Part shown: positions 37,909 through 45,913 of the stretch, in pieces
How positions within the stretch are numbered: the first letter of the stretch is position 1
Layout of the letters: every line of letters starts with the position of its first letter
Assembly (NCBI RefSeq): GCF_000379765.1
Contig: NZ_KB903465.1
Coordinates: 374,807 to 438,806 of the forward strand
Reading direction: 5' to 3'
Length of the DNA stretch: 64,000 nt
DNA from: Flexithrix dorotheae DSM 6795
GTDB lineage: Bacteria > Bacteroidota > Bacteroidia > Cytophagales > Flammeovirgaceae
Notes under the pieces: generated by a model
What the model was told of the DNA's origin: nothing
The model's database searches: none
The model's input: only the letters and a program-made list of their open reading frames with translations
Position numbers and translations under genes: made by a program

Positions 37909-37992
37909 TACCAGGAGCGGGACTTGAACCCGCACGTCCCAAGGGACACAAGATTTTAAGTCTTGCGTGTCTACCAATTCCACCATCCCGGC
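37909..37992 (-). tRNA. tRNA-Leu (anticodon UAA)
   Basis: 84 bases on the minus strand starting GCCGGGATGGTGGAATTGG. The anticodon loop in CAAGACTTAAAATCTTG reads CTTAAAA, giving UAA. The variable arm TGTCCCTTGGGACGT forms its own stem, as in class II tRNAs. The T arm is GCGGGTTCAAGTCCCGC and the acceptor pairs with TCCTGGT, discriminator A. CCA is not encoded. Confidence 0.95.
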
Positions 37993-38041
37993 AAAAGCTT
38001 CTCAAAAAAAAGAAAACCCAAATTCTTTTGGGCTTCATTTG

Positions 38042-38114
38042 AGCAGGAGACGAGATTCGAACTCGCGACCCCCACCTTGGCAAGGTGATGCTCTACCAGC
38101 TGAGCTACTCCTGC
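38042..38114 (-). tRNA. tRNA-Gly (anticodon GCC)
   Basis: 73 bases on the minus strand starting GCAGGAGTAGCTCAGCTGG. The anticodon stem-loop CACCTTGCCAAGGTG gives GCC. The T arm is TCGCGAGTTCGAATCTCG and the acceptor closes with CTCCTGC, discriminator T. CCA is not encoded. It lies 49 bp before tRNA-Leu and is probably in the same transcript. Confidence 0.95.
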
Positions 38115-38139
38115 TTTGCCTTTTCCGTTAAAAGGTGTG

Positions 38140-38147
38140 CAAATATA
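38140..38147 (-). promoter_or_regulatory. -7 box of the tRNA operon
   Basis: TATATTTG on the minus strand fully matches the Bacteroidota -7 consensus TAnnTTTG. It lies 25 bases before the tRNA-Gly 5' end. The -33 position holds only a T-run, without a clear TTG. Confidence 0.55.
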
Positions 38148-38221
38148 AAAGCCTTATTTTTAAAAGAAAAAATTTTAGCAGAAATATTTTCATTATTTTT
38201 TCAATTGCATTTACCAGGTTA

Positions 38222-38650
38222 CTAATGGGTAGTTTTTCCTTCATACATTTTGGTAAACACACTATCCACCGGTTCCCAAAGTTCTATCTTGTTTCCCTCC
38301 GGATCCATGATATGAGCAAACTTACCATATTCGAAGGTTTCCAGTTCGCCAACTATTTGTACACCCTCCTTTTCCAGCTGCTCCAGCAAATCTTCTATAT
38401 TATCCACCCGATAGTTTACCATAAAATCCTTTTTGGAAGGCTCATAATATTTTGTAGATGCATCCATTGGGCTCCATTGCAAATAAGCCTTTTCATCTGG
38501 TTTTTCGGTTTTTCTAAACTCAAACAATGCCCCATATTGATCGGTATTCAGACCAAGTTGAGTGTTGTACCACTCTTTCATTTTATCGGGATTTTCGCAT
38601 TTAAAAAAAATCCCTCCTATTCCGGTTACCCGTCCTTTTCCTTTTGCCAT
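38222..38650 (-). CDS. VOC-superfamily (glyoxalase-like) protein
   Basis: Cytoplasmic protein of 142 residues with the two beta-alpha-beta-beta-beta halves of the vicinal oxygen chelate fold. It opens RVTGIGGIFFKCENPDKMKE, and the C-terminal half has GKFAHIMDPEGNKIELWEPV, with Glu in a metal-ligand position typical of the family. Members include glyoxalases, dioxygenases and resistance proteins; the substrate cannot be told. A terminator at 38715-38756 separates it from the thioesterase group, so it is likely its own transcript. Confidence 0.85.
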   Translation of the reverse strand: MAKGKGRVTGIGGIFFKCENPDKMKEWYNTQLGLNTDQYGALFEFRKTEKPDEKAYLQWSPMDASTKYYEPSKKDFMVNYRVDNIEDLLEQLEKEGVQIVGELETFEYGKFAHIMDPEGNKIELWEPVDSVFTKMYEGKTTH

Positions 38651-38714
38651 ATTTTTGTTTTTTGATGAGGTAATGGTTTCAATTTAACCATTCAAAAAGT
38701 CTATTGCAAAAAGA

Positions 38715-38756
38715 AAAATCCTGACCATATTGGTTTTTCCACCTGGTCAGGATTTT
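38715..38756 (-). terminator. Terminator after the thioesterase gene
   Basis: AAAATCCTGACCA and TGGTCAGGATTTT form a 13-bp perfect stem with a 16-base loop, followed on the minus strand by T-rich sequence. It ends the TetR/MBL/thioesterase transcript. Confidence 0.85.
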
Positions 38757-38784
38757 AATGTTGAAGTTGTATAAAGTTAGGGAT

Positions 38785-39294
38785 TTAATTTCTTTTTAAG
38801 GCTTTGGCGATTTGGTAAACCCTGCTTTCAAAAGAATCATTTTGCCCGTTCAAGCTTTCAATTTTCACCAATCCCAAAAGGTTATGCATCTTTTCAGGAA
38901 AAACTGATCTTTTTCCACTTCGCAAATCTATGGCTACATAATCCGCCCATAAGACTGCCTTTAGCTCTGTTTTGTCTTTATTAAACATCTGCATCTCTAC
39001 TTTTACAGTACTTTCATTAAAACCGATTAAAGCACTTTGGATAACCACTTCTTCCATTAAATTGGCCGGACGGAAATAGGAAATCTGATTTTGCCTGACT
39101 ACAAAACCAATCCCCTGTTCCTTGGACATTTTAAAAAGATCAAGGTCATAGTATTTGATGAGATGATCTTCCCTGGCATTCACAAAATAATCTAGATAGC
39201 GTGCATTATTCAGGTGCCCATAGGGATCGCAATCCTGAAACCTGATTACTGACTTACTTTCTGGTTTTTTAATTAATTCCTGTGTTAATTCCAT
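38785..39294 (-). CDS. Hotdog-fold acyl-CoA thioesterase
   Basis: Cytoplasmic protein of 169 residues of the 4-hydroxybenzoyl-CoA thioesterase group. The signature IRFQDCDPYGHLNNARYLDY (about residues 17-37) carries the catalytic Asp in D-P-Y-G-H-L-N-N. It should hydrolyse an acyl-CoA or related thioester. It lies 68 bp after the MBL-fold gene on the same strand and ends before a strong terminator. Co-occurrence with a TetR regulator suggests a role in fatty acid or aromatic acyl metabolism or in detoxification, which is inference. Confidence 0.88.
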   Translation of the reverse strand: MELTQELIKKPESKSVIRFQDCDPYGHLNNARYLDYFVNAREDHLIKYYDLDLFKMSKEQGIGFVVRQNQISYFRPANLMEEVVIQSALIGFNESTVKVEMQMFNKDKTELKAVLWADYVAIDLRSGKRSVFPEKMHNLLGLVKIESLNGQNDSFESRVYQIAKALKRN

Positions 39295-39362
39295 TTTTAT
39301 GAGTTTTTAGATTGAAACATTTCCACCTGTGGCGGTTGTTTTTTTAATAAAAGAAGCCTAAA

Positions 39363-40151
39363 TCAGGCTGAGAAAGCATAAGAATCTCCTTCTTTCAAAA
39401 ATTTTAATCCATTAAATTTCAGTGATTTAAGTTTATCCACAGGCTCTGAATAATGTTTGAAGGAATTGATATGCACTGGAAATACCAATGCAGGATTCAA
39501 TAGTTTTGTCAATTCATCCAGCATTTCCGCATTAAGGGTTAGAGGGCCTCCAAAACGGTTTCCCAGCACACCACCCATGTTGGGGATTAAAATATCTGCT
39601 TTTCTGTTTTTTAGCTTATTCCTTACTTTTTCATTGAGGATAGTATCCCCAGTAATATAAATACTAGTATTTTCAAACTGATATTGAATATTAATCCAAT
39701 AGCCATTTACTCCTCCAGCCAGCACAGAAGAAAAAAGATTAGCACCATGAACTGCTGGCATAGCCTCCACTTCAACTTCCATTTCACCTTTCTGAAAGAT
39801 CATTTTCTCGCCATTTTTCAATTTTTTTATATCCAATGGGGAAATGGTGCTTAACTTTTTGAGGGCATTTTTATGCGTAATTATTTTAGCATCAGATTCA
39901 ATTTTTTTTAATCCTTCAGCATCTAAATGATCCTCATGTGCATGGGTAATGAGCCAAAGATCGATGTCTTTAAAATCGTATTCTGCAAATTCAGGAGCCG
40001 TTATTCTTTTGGATTTAAAGAATCCATAATCCTGAAGTGTTCCTTTTTGACACAACACAGGATCGCAAGCTATCCTCAATCCCTGGTAATACATTACCCA
40101 GGTTGCCCCTCCAATCCATTTAAAGTGTAAGTTTTTGAAATTAGCTCTCAT
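39363..40151 (-). CDS. MBL-fold metal-dependent hydrolase (UlaG/RomA-like)
   Basis: Cytoplasmic protein of 262 residues with the metallo-beta-lactamase fold. The metal motif HAHEDHLD (His70, His72, Asp74, His75) is intact; further ligands lie in VHGANLFSS and YITGDTIL, and PVHINSFKHY is near the C-terminus. This is the L-ascorbate lactonase-like / RomA group of MBL hydrolases. It follows the TetR gene by 43 bp, and a palindromic operator (40160-40171) lies 9 bp before its start codon. In several bacteria such genes are de-repressed by a TetR partner; the substrate is unknown. Confidence 0.88.
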   Translation of the reverse strand: MRANFKNLHFKWIGGATWVMYYQGLRIACDPVLCQKGTLQDYGFFKSKRITAPEFAEYDFKDIDLWLITHAHEDHLDAEGLKKIESDAKIITHKNALKKLSTISPLDIKKLKNGEKMIFQKGEMEVEVEAMPAVHGANLFSSVLAGGVNGYWINIQYQFENTSIYITGDTILNEKVRNKLKNRKADILIPNMGGVLGNRFGGPLTLNAEMLDELTKLLNPALVFPVHINSFKHYSEPVDKLKSLKFNGLKFLKEGDSYAFSA

Positions 40152-40159
40152 GATTATTT

Positions 40160-40171
40160 GACCGATCGGTC
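40160..40171. promoter_or_regulatory. Palindromic TetR operator before the MBL-fold gene
   Basis: GACCGATCGGTC is a perfect 12-bp palindrome within ATTTGACCGATCGGTCTGTC. The 21-bp context matches the reversed site at 40794-40805 at 17 of 21 positions. It lies between the tetR stop codon and the MBL-fold start. Confidence 0.75.
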
Positions 40172-40194
40172 TGTCTATGGTTAAAAAAATAGCC

Positions 40195-40770
40195 TTAGCT
40201 ATCCAGAATTAATTCAACTGATTCTCTAATGGCTTCCCAGTTTTCCACATCATGATGGATTCTTGAAAGTAAAAATGCACCTTCTATCAAGTTAAAAATA
40301 ACCTTTGCTCTCCTTTCTCCCTCATCTATTCCATTAAGTTCCAGGTAAGTTGCCAGACTTGTTTCCCATTTTCTGGCTGCATTACTGCAGGCTTTTCTAA
40401 TTTCTTCATTCTGGTTTGAAATTTCCAGAGCCACCGGGGAAACCGGACAAGCACTTCTAAACTCAGTTTTTATCAATCGATCAATCAGGTTATCGATTAA
40501 GGCAGAAATCCCTTTGATAGCGGTTTCCTGGTTTCTCATCACCCTGGCCCAATCTTTCAATTGTCTTTTACCTGCATGATTAATGGCAGCTACCACCAAT
40601 TCGTCCTTGGTTTTAAAGTGATGGTACATACTTCCCTTCTTCCCTTTGATTCCCGCTTTTTCCAATATCTCTGCTACACCGGTTCCATAATAACCTTTCT
40701 GCTCTAATAATTGGGCAGTCACCTCAATGAGCACGTCCTTTATCGATTTTTTTTCTTCTACTTGCATCAC
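40195..40770 (-). CDS. TetR-family transcriptional repressor
   Basis: DNA-binding regulator of 191 residues. The N-terminal helix-turn-helix is LLEQKGYYGTGVAEILEKAG followed by KKGSMYHHFKTKDELVVAA, the standard TetR_N signature (about residues 12-60). The C-terminal ligand domain resembles the LmrA/YxaF group (EFRSACPVSPVALEISNQNE). It heads a minus-strand group with the MBL-fold and thioesterase genes. Two copies of a GACC(A/G)ATC(A/G)GTC site, one in its own promoter and one before the MBL gene, point to self-repression and control of the group. Its predicted -7 box ends 6 bases before the first ATG, so the mRNA may be leaderless or use the second Met. Confidence 0.92.
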   Translation of the reverse strand: MMQVEEKKSIKDVLIEVTAQLLEQKGYYGTGVAEILEKAGIKGKKGSMYHHFKTKDELVVAAINHAGKRQLKDWARVMRNQETAIKGISALIDNLIDRLIKTEFRSACPVSPVALEISNQNEEIRKACSNAARKWETSLATYLELNGIDEGERRAKVIFNLIEGAFLLSRIHHDVENWEAIRESVELILDS

Positions 40771-40775
40771 TCCAA

Positions 40776-40807
40776 CAAATATAAAAACAAACAGACCAAT
40801 CAGTCAA
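40776..40807 (-). promoter_or_regulatory. Promoter of the tetR operon with embedded operator
   Basis: On the minus strand TTG (40807-40805), a spacer of 21 bases, and TATATTTG (40783-40776), a full match to the -7 box. The operator GACCAATCAGTC (40794-40805) fills the spacer and covers the -33 element, so a bound repressor would block RNA polymerase. Confidence 0.65.
40794..40805. promoter_or_regulatory. TetR operator in the tetR promoter
   Basis: GACCAATCAGTC differs from the perfect palindrome at 40160-40171 at two positions. It overlaps the -33 element of the promoter. Confidence 0.7.
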
Positions 40808-40859
40808 GTAAAATTCAATTTATTTTTCCTGCCACGTTTTTAATTTCCAGAACTTCCTT

Positions 40860-42155
40860 CTATTCATTTTTAAATATCCTGCCATCCTTCATCACAAAAG
40901 TAACCTTTTCCATCACCTGAATATCTTTTAAAGGATCGCCATCCACTGCCACAATATCTGCTAATTTTCCAACTTCTATTGACCCCAGCTTATCTTCTAC
41001 CTGTAGCATTGTCGCTGCCACACTGGTAGCCGACTGAATAGCCTCCATGGCAGGCATGCCTACTTCCACCATATAACCAAACTCCTTCCAGTTTTCACCA
41101 TGAGGAAATACCCCGGCATCAGTTCCAAAGGCTATTTTAACCCCGCGTTTATAGGCTTTTGAAAAGGTTGTTTGAATCATAGGTCCAATTTCCAAGGCCT
41201 TGGGAACAATGATATCAGGATAATATCCGGGAATTTTAGCCAGTTCCTCTACAGATTTTCCTGCAGTTATAGTCGGGACATAATAAGTACCATGCTCAAT
41301 CATCAGATCCATTACCTCTTCAGTCATTTTAGTACCATGCTCTATTGAAGTTATTCCTGCCAGCACGGCTCTTTTCATTCCTTCTGCCCCATGTGCATGA
41401 GCTGCGGTGATCATTCCATAATCATTTGCGGTTTCCACAATTGCCCTAATTTCCTCTTCGGCAAACTGGGGCCTTTGCCCATCTTTGGCGACACTTAAAA
41501 CACCTCCTGTAGCCGTAATTTTAATCACATCTGCACCATTTTTATACCGCTGTCTTACCGCCTTTCTTGCTTCATCAGTCCCATTGATTACACCTTGCTT
41601 GGGTCCTGGGTCCCCCATCAGGTCAAATTTCACTCCATTGGTAGGGTCGGCATGCCCTCCGGTAGTGGCAATGGATTTCCCGCTGGTATAAATTCTTGGC
41701 CCTTCAATATAGCCGGCATCCACCGCTTTTCTCATGGCAATATTCACTCCGCTTCCTCCCAAATCTCTCACCGTAGTAAAACCAGCCATCAAAGTCCTTT
41801 TCGCATAAATCGTTGACCGGAAAGCAATATCTGCTTCATTCATATTAAACCTTTCCATGTACCTGTTTTTGCTGGTTTCGTTTTCTATATGCACATGCAT
41901 ATCCATCAGACCTGGCATAACTGTTTTATCTTTCAGGTCAATTACCCTATCATCCGTCCCACCTTCCTGAAAACCTTTTTCCACTCCTGTAATCTTATTT
42001 TTTTCCACAATGATGGTCATCTCTTTCATAGCAGTATTGCTCTTCCCATCAATTAATAATCCACATTGTATATAGTGCTTTTGAGCAAGTGACAGATTTC
42101 CCAAAACTGAGAAAAAGAGAAAGAAAGCAAAGGAGGTTATTTGATATTGCATCAT
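40860..42155 (-). CDS. Exported amidohydrolase (prolidase/imidazolonepropionase-like)
   Basis: Protein of 431 residues with a signal peptide (about 1-24, ending LGNLSLAQ). It is a TIM-barrel metal hydrolase: first metal motif MDMHVHIEN, candidate carboxylated Lys in ADVIKITATGG, second-metal ligands in TAAHAHGAEGMKRA and SIEHGTKM, and the catalytic Asp in FGTDAGVFPHG. In the amidohydrolase superfamily this arrangement is found in Xaa-Pro/Xaa-Arg dipeptidases and related enzymes (Sgx9260-type). It likely works in the periplasm on dipeptides or cyclic amides. It is a single gene, 89 bp upstream of the tetR start. Confidence 0.9.
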   Translation of the reverse strand: MMQYQITSFAFFLFFSVLGNLSLAQKHYIQCGLLIDGKSNTAMKEMTIIVEKNKITGVEKGFQEGGTDDRVIDLKDKTVMPGLMDMHVHIENETSKNRYMERFNMNEADIAFRSTIYAKRTLMAGFTTVRDLGGSGVNIAMRKAVDAGYIEGPRIYTSGKSIATTGGHADPTNGVKFDLMGDPGPKQGVINGTDEARKAVRQRYKNGADVIKITATGGVLSVAKDGQRPQFAEEEIRAIVETANDYGMITAAHAHGAEGMKRAVLAGITSIEHGTKMTEEVMDLMIEHGTYYVPTITAGKSVEELAKIPGYYPDIIVPKALEIGPMIQTTFSKAYKRGVKIAFGTDAGVFPHGENWKEFGYMVEVGMPAMEAIQSATSVAATMLQVEDKLGSIEVGKLADIVAVDGDPLKDIQVMEKVTFVMKDGRIFKNE

Positions 42156-42294
42156 TGTGAGTATTAAAAATTGTGAGGAATGAAATTAAAAAAGTAAAAA
42201 ACGGGTAGTTTCCCTTATAAGCTTACTACAGCTAAATATAGTGGATTTATTTGTCTGTGGAAAGGAGTATTTTGGATAGGGGCAAATAAAAAGC

Positions 42295-42324
42295 CCAACC
42301 TTTTATAGGAGAATAAAGGGTTGG
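42295..42324 (-). terminator. Terminator after the soluble histidine kinase gene
   Basis: CCAACCTTTTAT and ATAAAGGGTTGG form a 12-bp stem with one G-T pair around a 6-base loop, 25 bp beyond the kinase stop codon; on the minus strand it is followed by GGGCTTTTTATTTG. Confidence 0.8.
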
Positions 42325-42349
42325 ACTATCCTGAATTGATCAAAGAGGA

Positions 42350-43345
42350 TCAATTGAAGGGTAATTCTACAATAAACTCTGTGTGGCCAGGACGGGAATT
42401 TACATAAACTTTTCCATCATGCTGCTGGATAATCTGGTTCACAATATCCAAACCCAGGCCAGTTCCTTTCCCAAAACCTTTGGTTGTAAAAAATTCATTA
42501 AACACCATAGGTTGAATTTCCTTTGGAATTCCTGCACCACTATCAATAATACTTATCCTTATCCCATTCTCCAATGATTCTGTTTTTACTTTAAGGAAAC
42601 CATCAAAATCAAGGGCATCAATGGCATTATCAATCAGGTTAGTCCAAACCTGATTTAAGGCACTTTCATACCCGATAATAGTATTCGAATTTGGAGAGAA
42701 GCAGGTATGAATTTTAATATTTTTCAATTTCCACTTGTGTCTTAACAGCAGAATAGAATTTTCGAGGCTTTTCTTCAAATCCACCGGATGCTTTTCATCT
42801 CCATTATCCATATGGGAATAATACCTCACCGACCCAACCAGCTGGTTTATTCTATGAGTAGCCTCGTTGATATCTGAAGTAAATTTTTGAGATTGAATAG
42901 TTGCGGAGTACCACTCTAACACAGTGGGAATACTGTTGTCAGGAATAAGACCTTTTAATTCTTCTAAATCCTCTTCTGAAATTCCCCAATCTACCAAATC
43001 GACAGCCATTTCGTACCCATCCTCAAACCCGTTTTCCTCCAGCCATTCACAGATTTCATCCTCCCACTGGCATTTTTCGGCTATTGAAATGGCCGGCATG
43101 CCCTCTTCAATCTCATCTCCAGGACCAAGATATTTAAATACATTATCCAATGTCTGGCTGGAAATATTATATTTTCCCAATTCCGGAGCAAGTTCGTTTA
43201 GCTTAACCAATTGCAATTTTAGTAATTCTGCACTTTTTTGTGCGATAGTAGCTGGGTTGGTAATTTCATGAATTAATCCCGCAGTGAGCTTTCCCAAGGT
43301 TTCCAGCTTTTCTTTTTGTTGGAAACCTGTCTTCATTTTATTCAT
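42350..43345 (-). CDS. Soluble histidine kinase with an insert in the dimerisation domain
   Basis: Protein of 331 residues without membrane segments or a recognisable sensor domain. The phospho-acceptor motif comes almost at once: LTAGLIHEITNPATIAQ (His26). The second dimerisation helix (SQKFTSDINEATHRINQLV) comes only about 140 residues later; between them is an acidic helical insert rich in Trp and Glu (WEDEICEWLEENGFEDG and VDWGISEEDLEELKG). The ATP domain is complete: N box NQVWTNLIDNAIDAL, G1 DSGAGIP, G2 GTGLGLDIV. The same insert type is known in kinases whose N-terminus carries a cyclic-nucleotide-binding or FAD reductase module; here that module is absent and no partner gene is adjacent. 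Confidence 0.88.
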   Translation of the reverse strand: MNKMKTGFQQKEKLETLGKLTAGLIHEITNPATIAQKSAELLKLQLVKLNELAPELGKYNISSQTLDNVFKYLGPGDEIEEGMPAISIAEKCQWEDEICEWLEENGFEDGYEMAVDLVDWGISEEDLEELKGLIPDNSIPTVLEWYSATIQSQKFTSDINEATHRINQLVGSVRYYSHMDNGDEKHPVDLKKSLENSILLLRHKWKLKNIKIHTCFSPNSNTIIGYESALNQVWTNLIDNAIDALDFDGFLKVKTESLENGIRISIIDSGAGIPKEIQPMVFNEFFTTKGFGKGTGLGLDIVNQIIQQHDGKVYVNSRPGHTEFIVELPFN

Positions 43346-43653
43346 TTCTTAATGTTTCAGTTAAGTATGAGAAGGAAGTCAGAAATAGAGTTCAAATTTA
43401 CAACTTCATTTTTAATTAAAAGTTCAATTTTGAACACTGGTATCCGAACACTCCTGTTATCTTCTATTTTAAAATTCTAATTAGTCTCCAACTTTAAACT
43501 AAGATAAAGTTGAAAAATTTCAGGTAGCAATATTTTAAAAACTCTTTAGAAAGTTATGCTTTTAAGTATAAAACCAATAATACTTTTGCTATTGTTAACA
43601 AAAACATGTAATCATTTGTTAATAATATTAATTTTTCGGACAGGAATGGATAT

Positions 43654-45612
43654 TTAGATACTTTCCTGGCTGGGAAGGATAATTTGGAAGTGAGTCAGGT
43701 TACTCCCATTTTCGATAAAACGAATATCACCATTGAGTTTCCGGGCGGCTAACCGGGACATGTAAAGCCCCAGGCCTATATTTTCCCCATTGCCAGTTCC
43801 CTTCATAAACATAGAAAAGAGATTTTTTTTCATTTCATTGGCCACGCCAAGCCCATTATCCAAAAAATCGATTTGAACATGCTTCACAGCCTTTCCCCCC
43901 TTTATTTTAATCTCTGGCCGGCTGGTGTAAATATTTTTAAATTTTATAGCATTATCCATAAGATTACTGAGCATAAACTCCACAAGCTTCTTGTCGGAAT
44001 AAAATTCAATTTCTTCCAGATCGATATACTCTAAATTTACCTCATCCAATTTATGCGAAAATTTCTGACTAACTTCCTCCAAAGCATCCTTGAGCAAAAT
44101 TCTTTCAGAAACAATCTTTTTCTTTTTAATTTCATGCAAGTCGGAAAGACGGGAAAGAATAGAATTTAGTTCATTAGATTCTTTAAGAAACAAGTTAAAA
44201 AACTTTTGTGCTTCCTCATTCTCCACCTCCATCAGAGCCAATTGGCTCAGTCCCAAAAGCCGGGCTAATGGGCCTTTTATATCGTGAGAGGTTCTGTAAA
44301 TAAAAGTATCCAGTTCATTGTTTGATTTAAGTAAAGCAATATTTTTCTCTTCTATTAGTTCTTGGCGTTCCTTTATTCTCTTTTTTTCCAGCGCTTCCTT
44401 TTCAATGGTATTTTTAATTAATTCTTTTTTAATCATGGAAATTCTATCTGCCAGACCTAGTGAAAATAAGGCTACTTCTATTACTGCACCAATTTGTAAA
44501 GCATGTTGCGTAAATGGATTCGGAAAAATAATTAATAACCTTTGCCCCGCATAAACCAAAGCAGCCAAAACAAACACAACATTTCCTGCCAGAAAATACC
44601 TAGCTGGTGTAAAGCCTTTTTTCAATTTTATAATTGAAATTCCAAGAACGGAGGAAAGCCCTATGATAGAAAATATAATTACAAAGGATCGCCCAATTTT
44701 CCAGTAACCGGCAACCATTAAAATTAAAATAATCAAATTACCAATAAGCAATCCGGATATTATGCTGTTTAACTTTTTATCGCTGCTATTAACCTGGTGA
44801 AAATTTCTACCAAAAAGAATAAAAAACAGGAGAATAAAGGGTGGAGTTAAAAACCTGATATAAAGGTCAGGTCTTGGATGGTTATATAACCAGATTTCTG
44901 CCAGATATCCGCTATTGGCCAATAGAAAAGTAGCGAGAAAAAATAAAAATAATATATAGTAGAGATAACTCTTATCCCAAAGGGTAATCCAGATGAAAAA
45001 ATTGTAAAAAAGCATGATAAACAAGGCTCCGTAAAAAAAGGCCTGAAACACCTTTTCCTTTACAAACCTTTTCTGGAAAACGGACTCTGGAAATAAATTT
45101 ATAGTCTGCAGGGTTAATGCTTTGAATTGGTGGGAAATACCTGAAACACTTTTTATTTTCACAAAACAGGTAATTTCGGCAGATTTAGCCAAATTAAGCC
45201 CGATAAATGCCATCATTCCATTATCCACATCTCTGTAGGGAATTGGCATCAGGTCTCCTGTAACTTTTTCAATAATCAATTCCTTTTGCTCATTAAAACC
45301 ATAAAAATGCACAGAATCGGTGAAAGAAAAGTTGATTTTAAATTCCTGAGACTGGTTACCGATATTTTTAATCTTAAACTTCACCCATTGAACCATCCCT
45401 AACTCCTCTTCAAAATTTTCAATTTGGTTATTCAGGTGAAATAACTGATCAGGCCTGATAGTTTCCGATGGGTCTTCCCAAATGGTTATATAGGGATTTA
45501 AGCTGATTGTTTCTGTTTCATTCCCGTCAATTTCCACCACGACATCCGCCTGTATAGATCCGAAGCAAAGTAAGAAAATACAAAAAGCAGTAAAGGTGAT
45601 TTTATAAAAAAT
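43654..45612 (-). CDS. 7TMR-DISM sensor histidine kinase; start codon unclear
   Basis: Membrane sensor kinase. The frame from GTG 45540 gives 628 residues: a periplasmic 7TMR-DISMED2 beta-sandwich (about 1-145), seven membrane segments (about 170-375), a coiled linker, HisKA motif YRTSHDIKGPLARLLG (His near 418) and ATP domain with NLMDNAIKFKN, DNGLGVA and NIGLGLYMS. From that GTG the protein would lack a signal peptide, but the same open frame continues upstream and codes a clear one (YKITFTAFCIFLLCFGSIQA) with no ATG, GTG or TTG ahead of it. I therefore extend to ATT 45612 as a possible rare start; alternatively an ATG at 45626 reaches the frame if a T6 run at 45605-45610 held seven T. Ligand unknown. 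Confidence 0.85.
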   Translation of the reverse strand: MFYKITFTAFCIFLLCFGSIQADVVVEIDGNETETISLNPYITIWEDPSETIRPDQLFHLNNQIENFEEELGMVQWVKFKIKNIGNQSQEFKINFSFTDSVHFYGFNEQKELIIEKVTGDLMPIPYRDVDNGMMAFIGLNLAKSAEITCFVKIKSVSGISHQFKALTLQTINLFPESVFQKRFVKEKVFQAFFYGALFIMLFYNFFIWITLWDKSYLYYILFLFFLATFLLANSGYLAEIWLYNHPRPDLYIRFLTPPFILLFFILFGRNFHQVNSSDKKLNSIISGLLIGNLIILILMVAGYWKIGRSFVIIFSIIGLSSVLGISIIKLKKGFTPARYFLAGNVVFVLAALVYAGQRLLIIFPNPFTQHALQIGAVIEVALFSLGLADRISMIKKELIKNTIEKEALEKKRIKERQELIEEKNIALLKSNNELDTFIYRTSHDIKGPLARLLGLSQLALMEVENEEAQKFFNLFLKESNELNSILSRLSDLHEIKKKKIVSERILLKDALEEVSQKFSHKLDEVNLEYIDLEEIEFYSDKKLVEFMLSNLMDNAIKFKNIYTSRPEIKIKGGKAVKHVQIDFLDNGLGVANEMKKNLFSMFMKGTGNGENIGLGLYMSRLAARKLNGDIRFIENGSNLTHFQIILPSQESI

Positions 45613-45913
45613 GGTATTGGTATTATTAGGTTCATTTAAAGCAAATTCTGCCTGATTTCTAAAAGTAACAGGAAAACGCAGGAAAACTTTCTAATGTATA
45701 TTAAAATAGTCCAATGAAAATTAAATTAATCCTGAATTCATTGAAAAATAGACTTTGGCCATTCACATATTAAAAACCCTAATTCAAATAATCAGTTTAG
45801 GAAGAATTCCTGGGTTTATTAAATTCAAAAATAATTCTGGTATAGAAAGGCTCTACTTCCAATCTAACCAGAAAAACATAAAATATGAAATTGAAATAAC
45901 TAAAACCATTCAG

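Noticed and set aside
37795-38083. Two minus-strand open frames of 63 and 78 codons over the tRNA genes
   Set aside because: They are translations of tRNA-Leu and tRNA-Gly, such as the false peptide RAGSSPAPGTN.
45755-45913. Upstream extension of the DoxX-like gene from a TTG
   Set aside because: The 53 extra residues do not look like membrane or signal sequence and the family begins at the later ATG.
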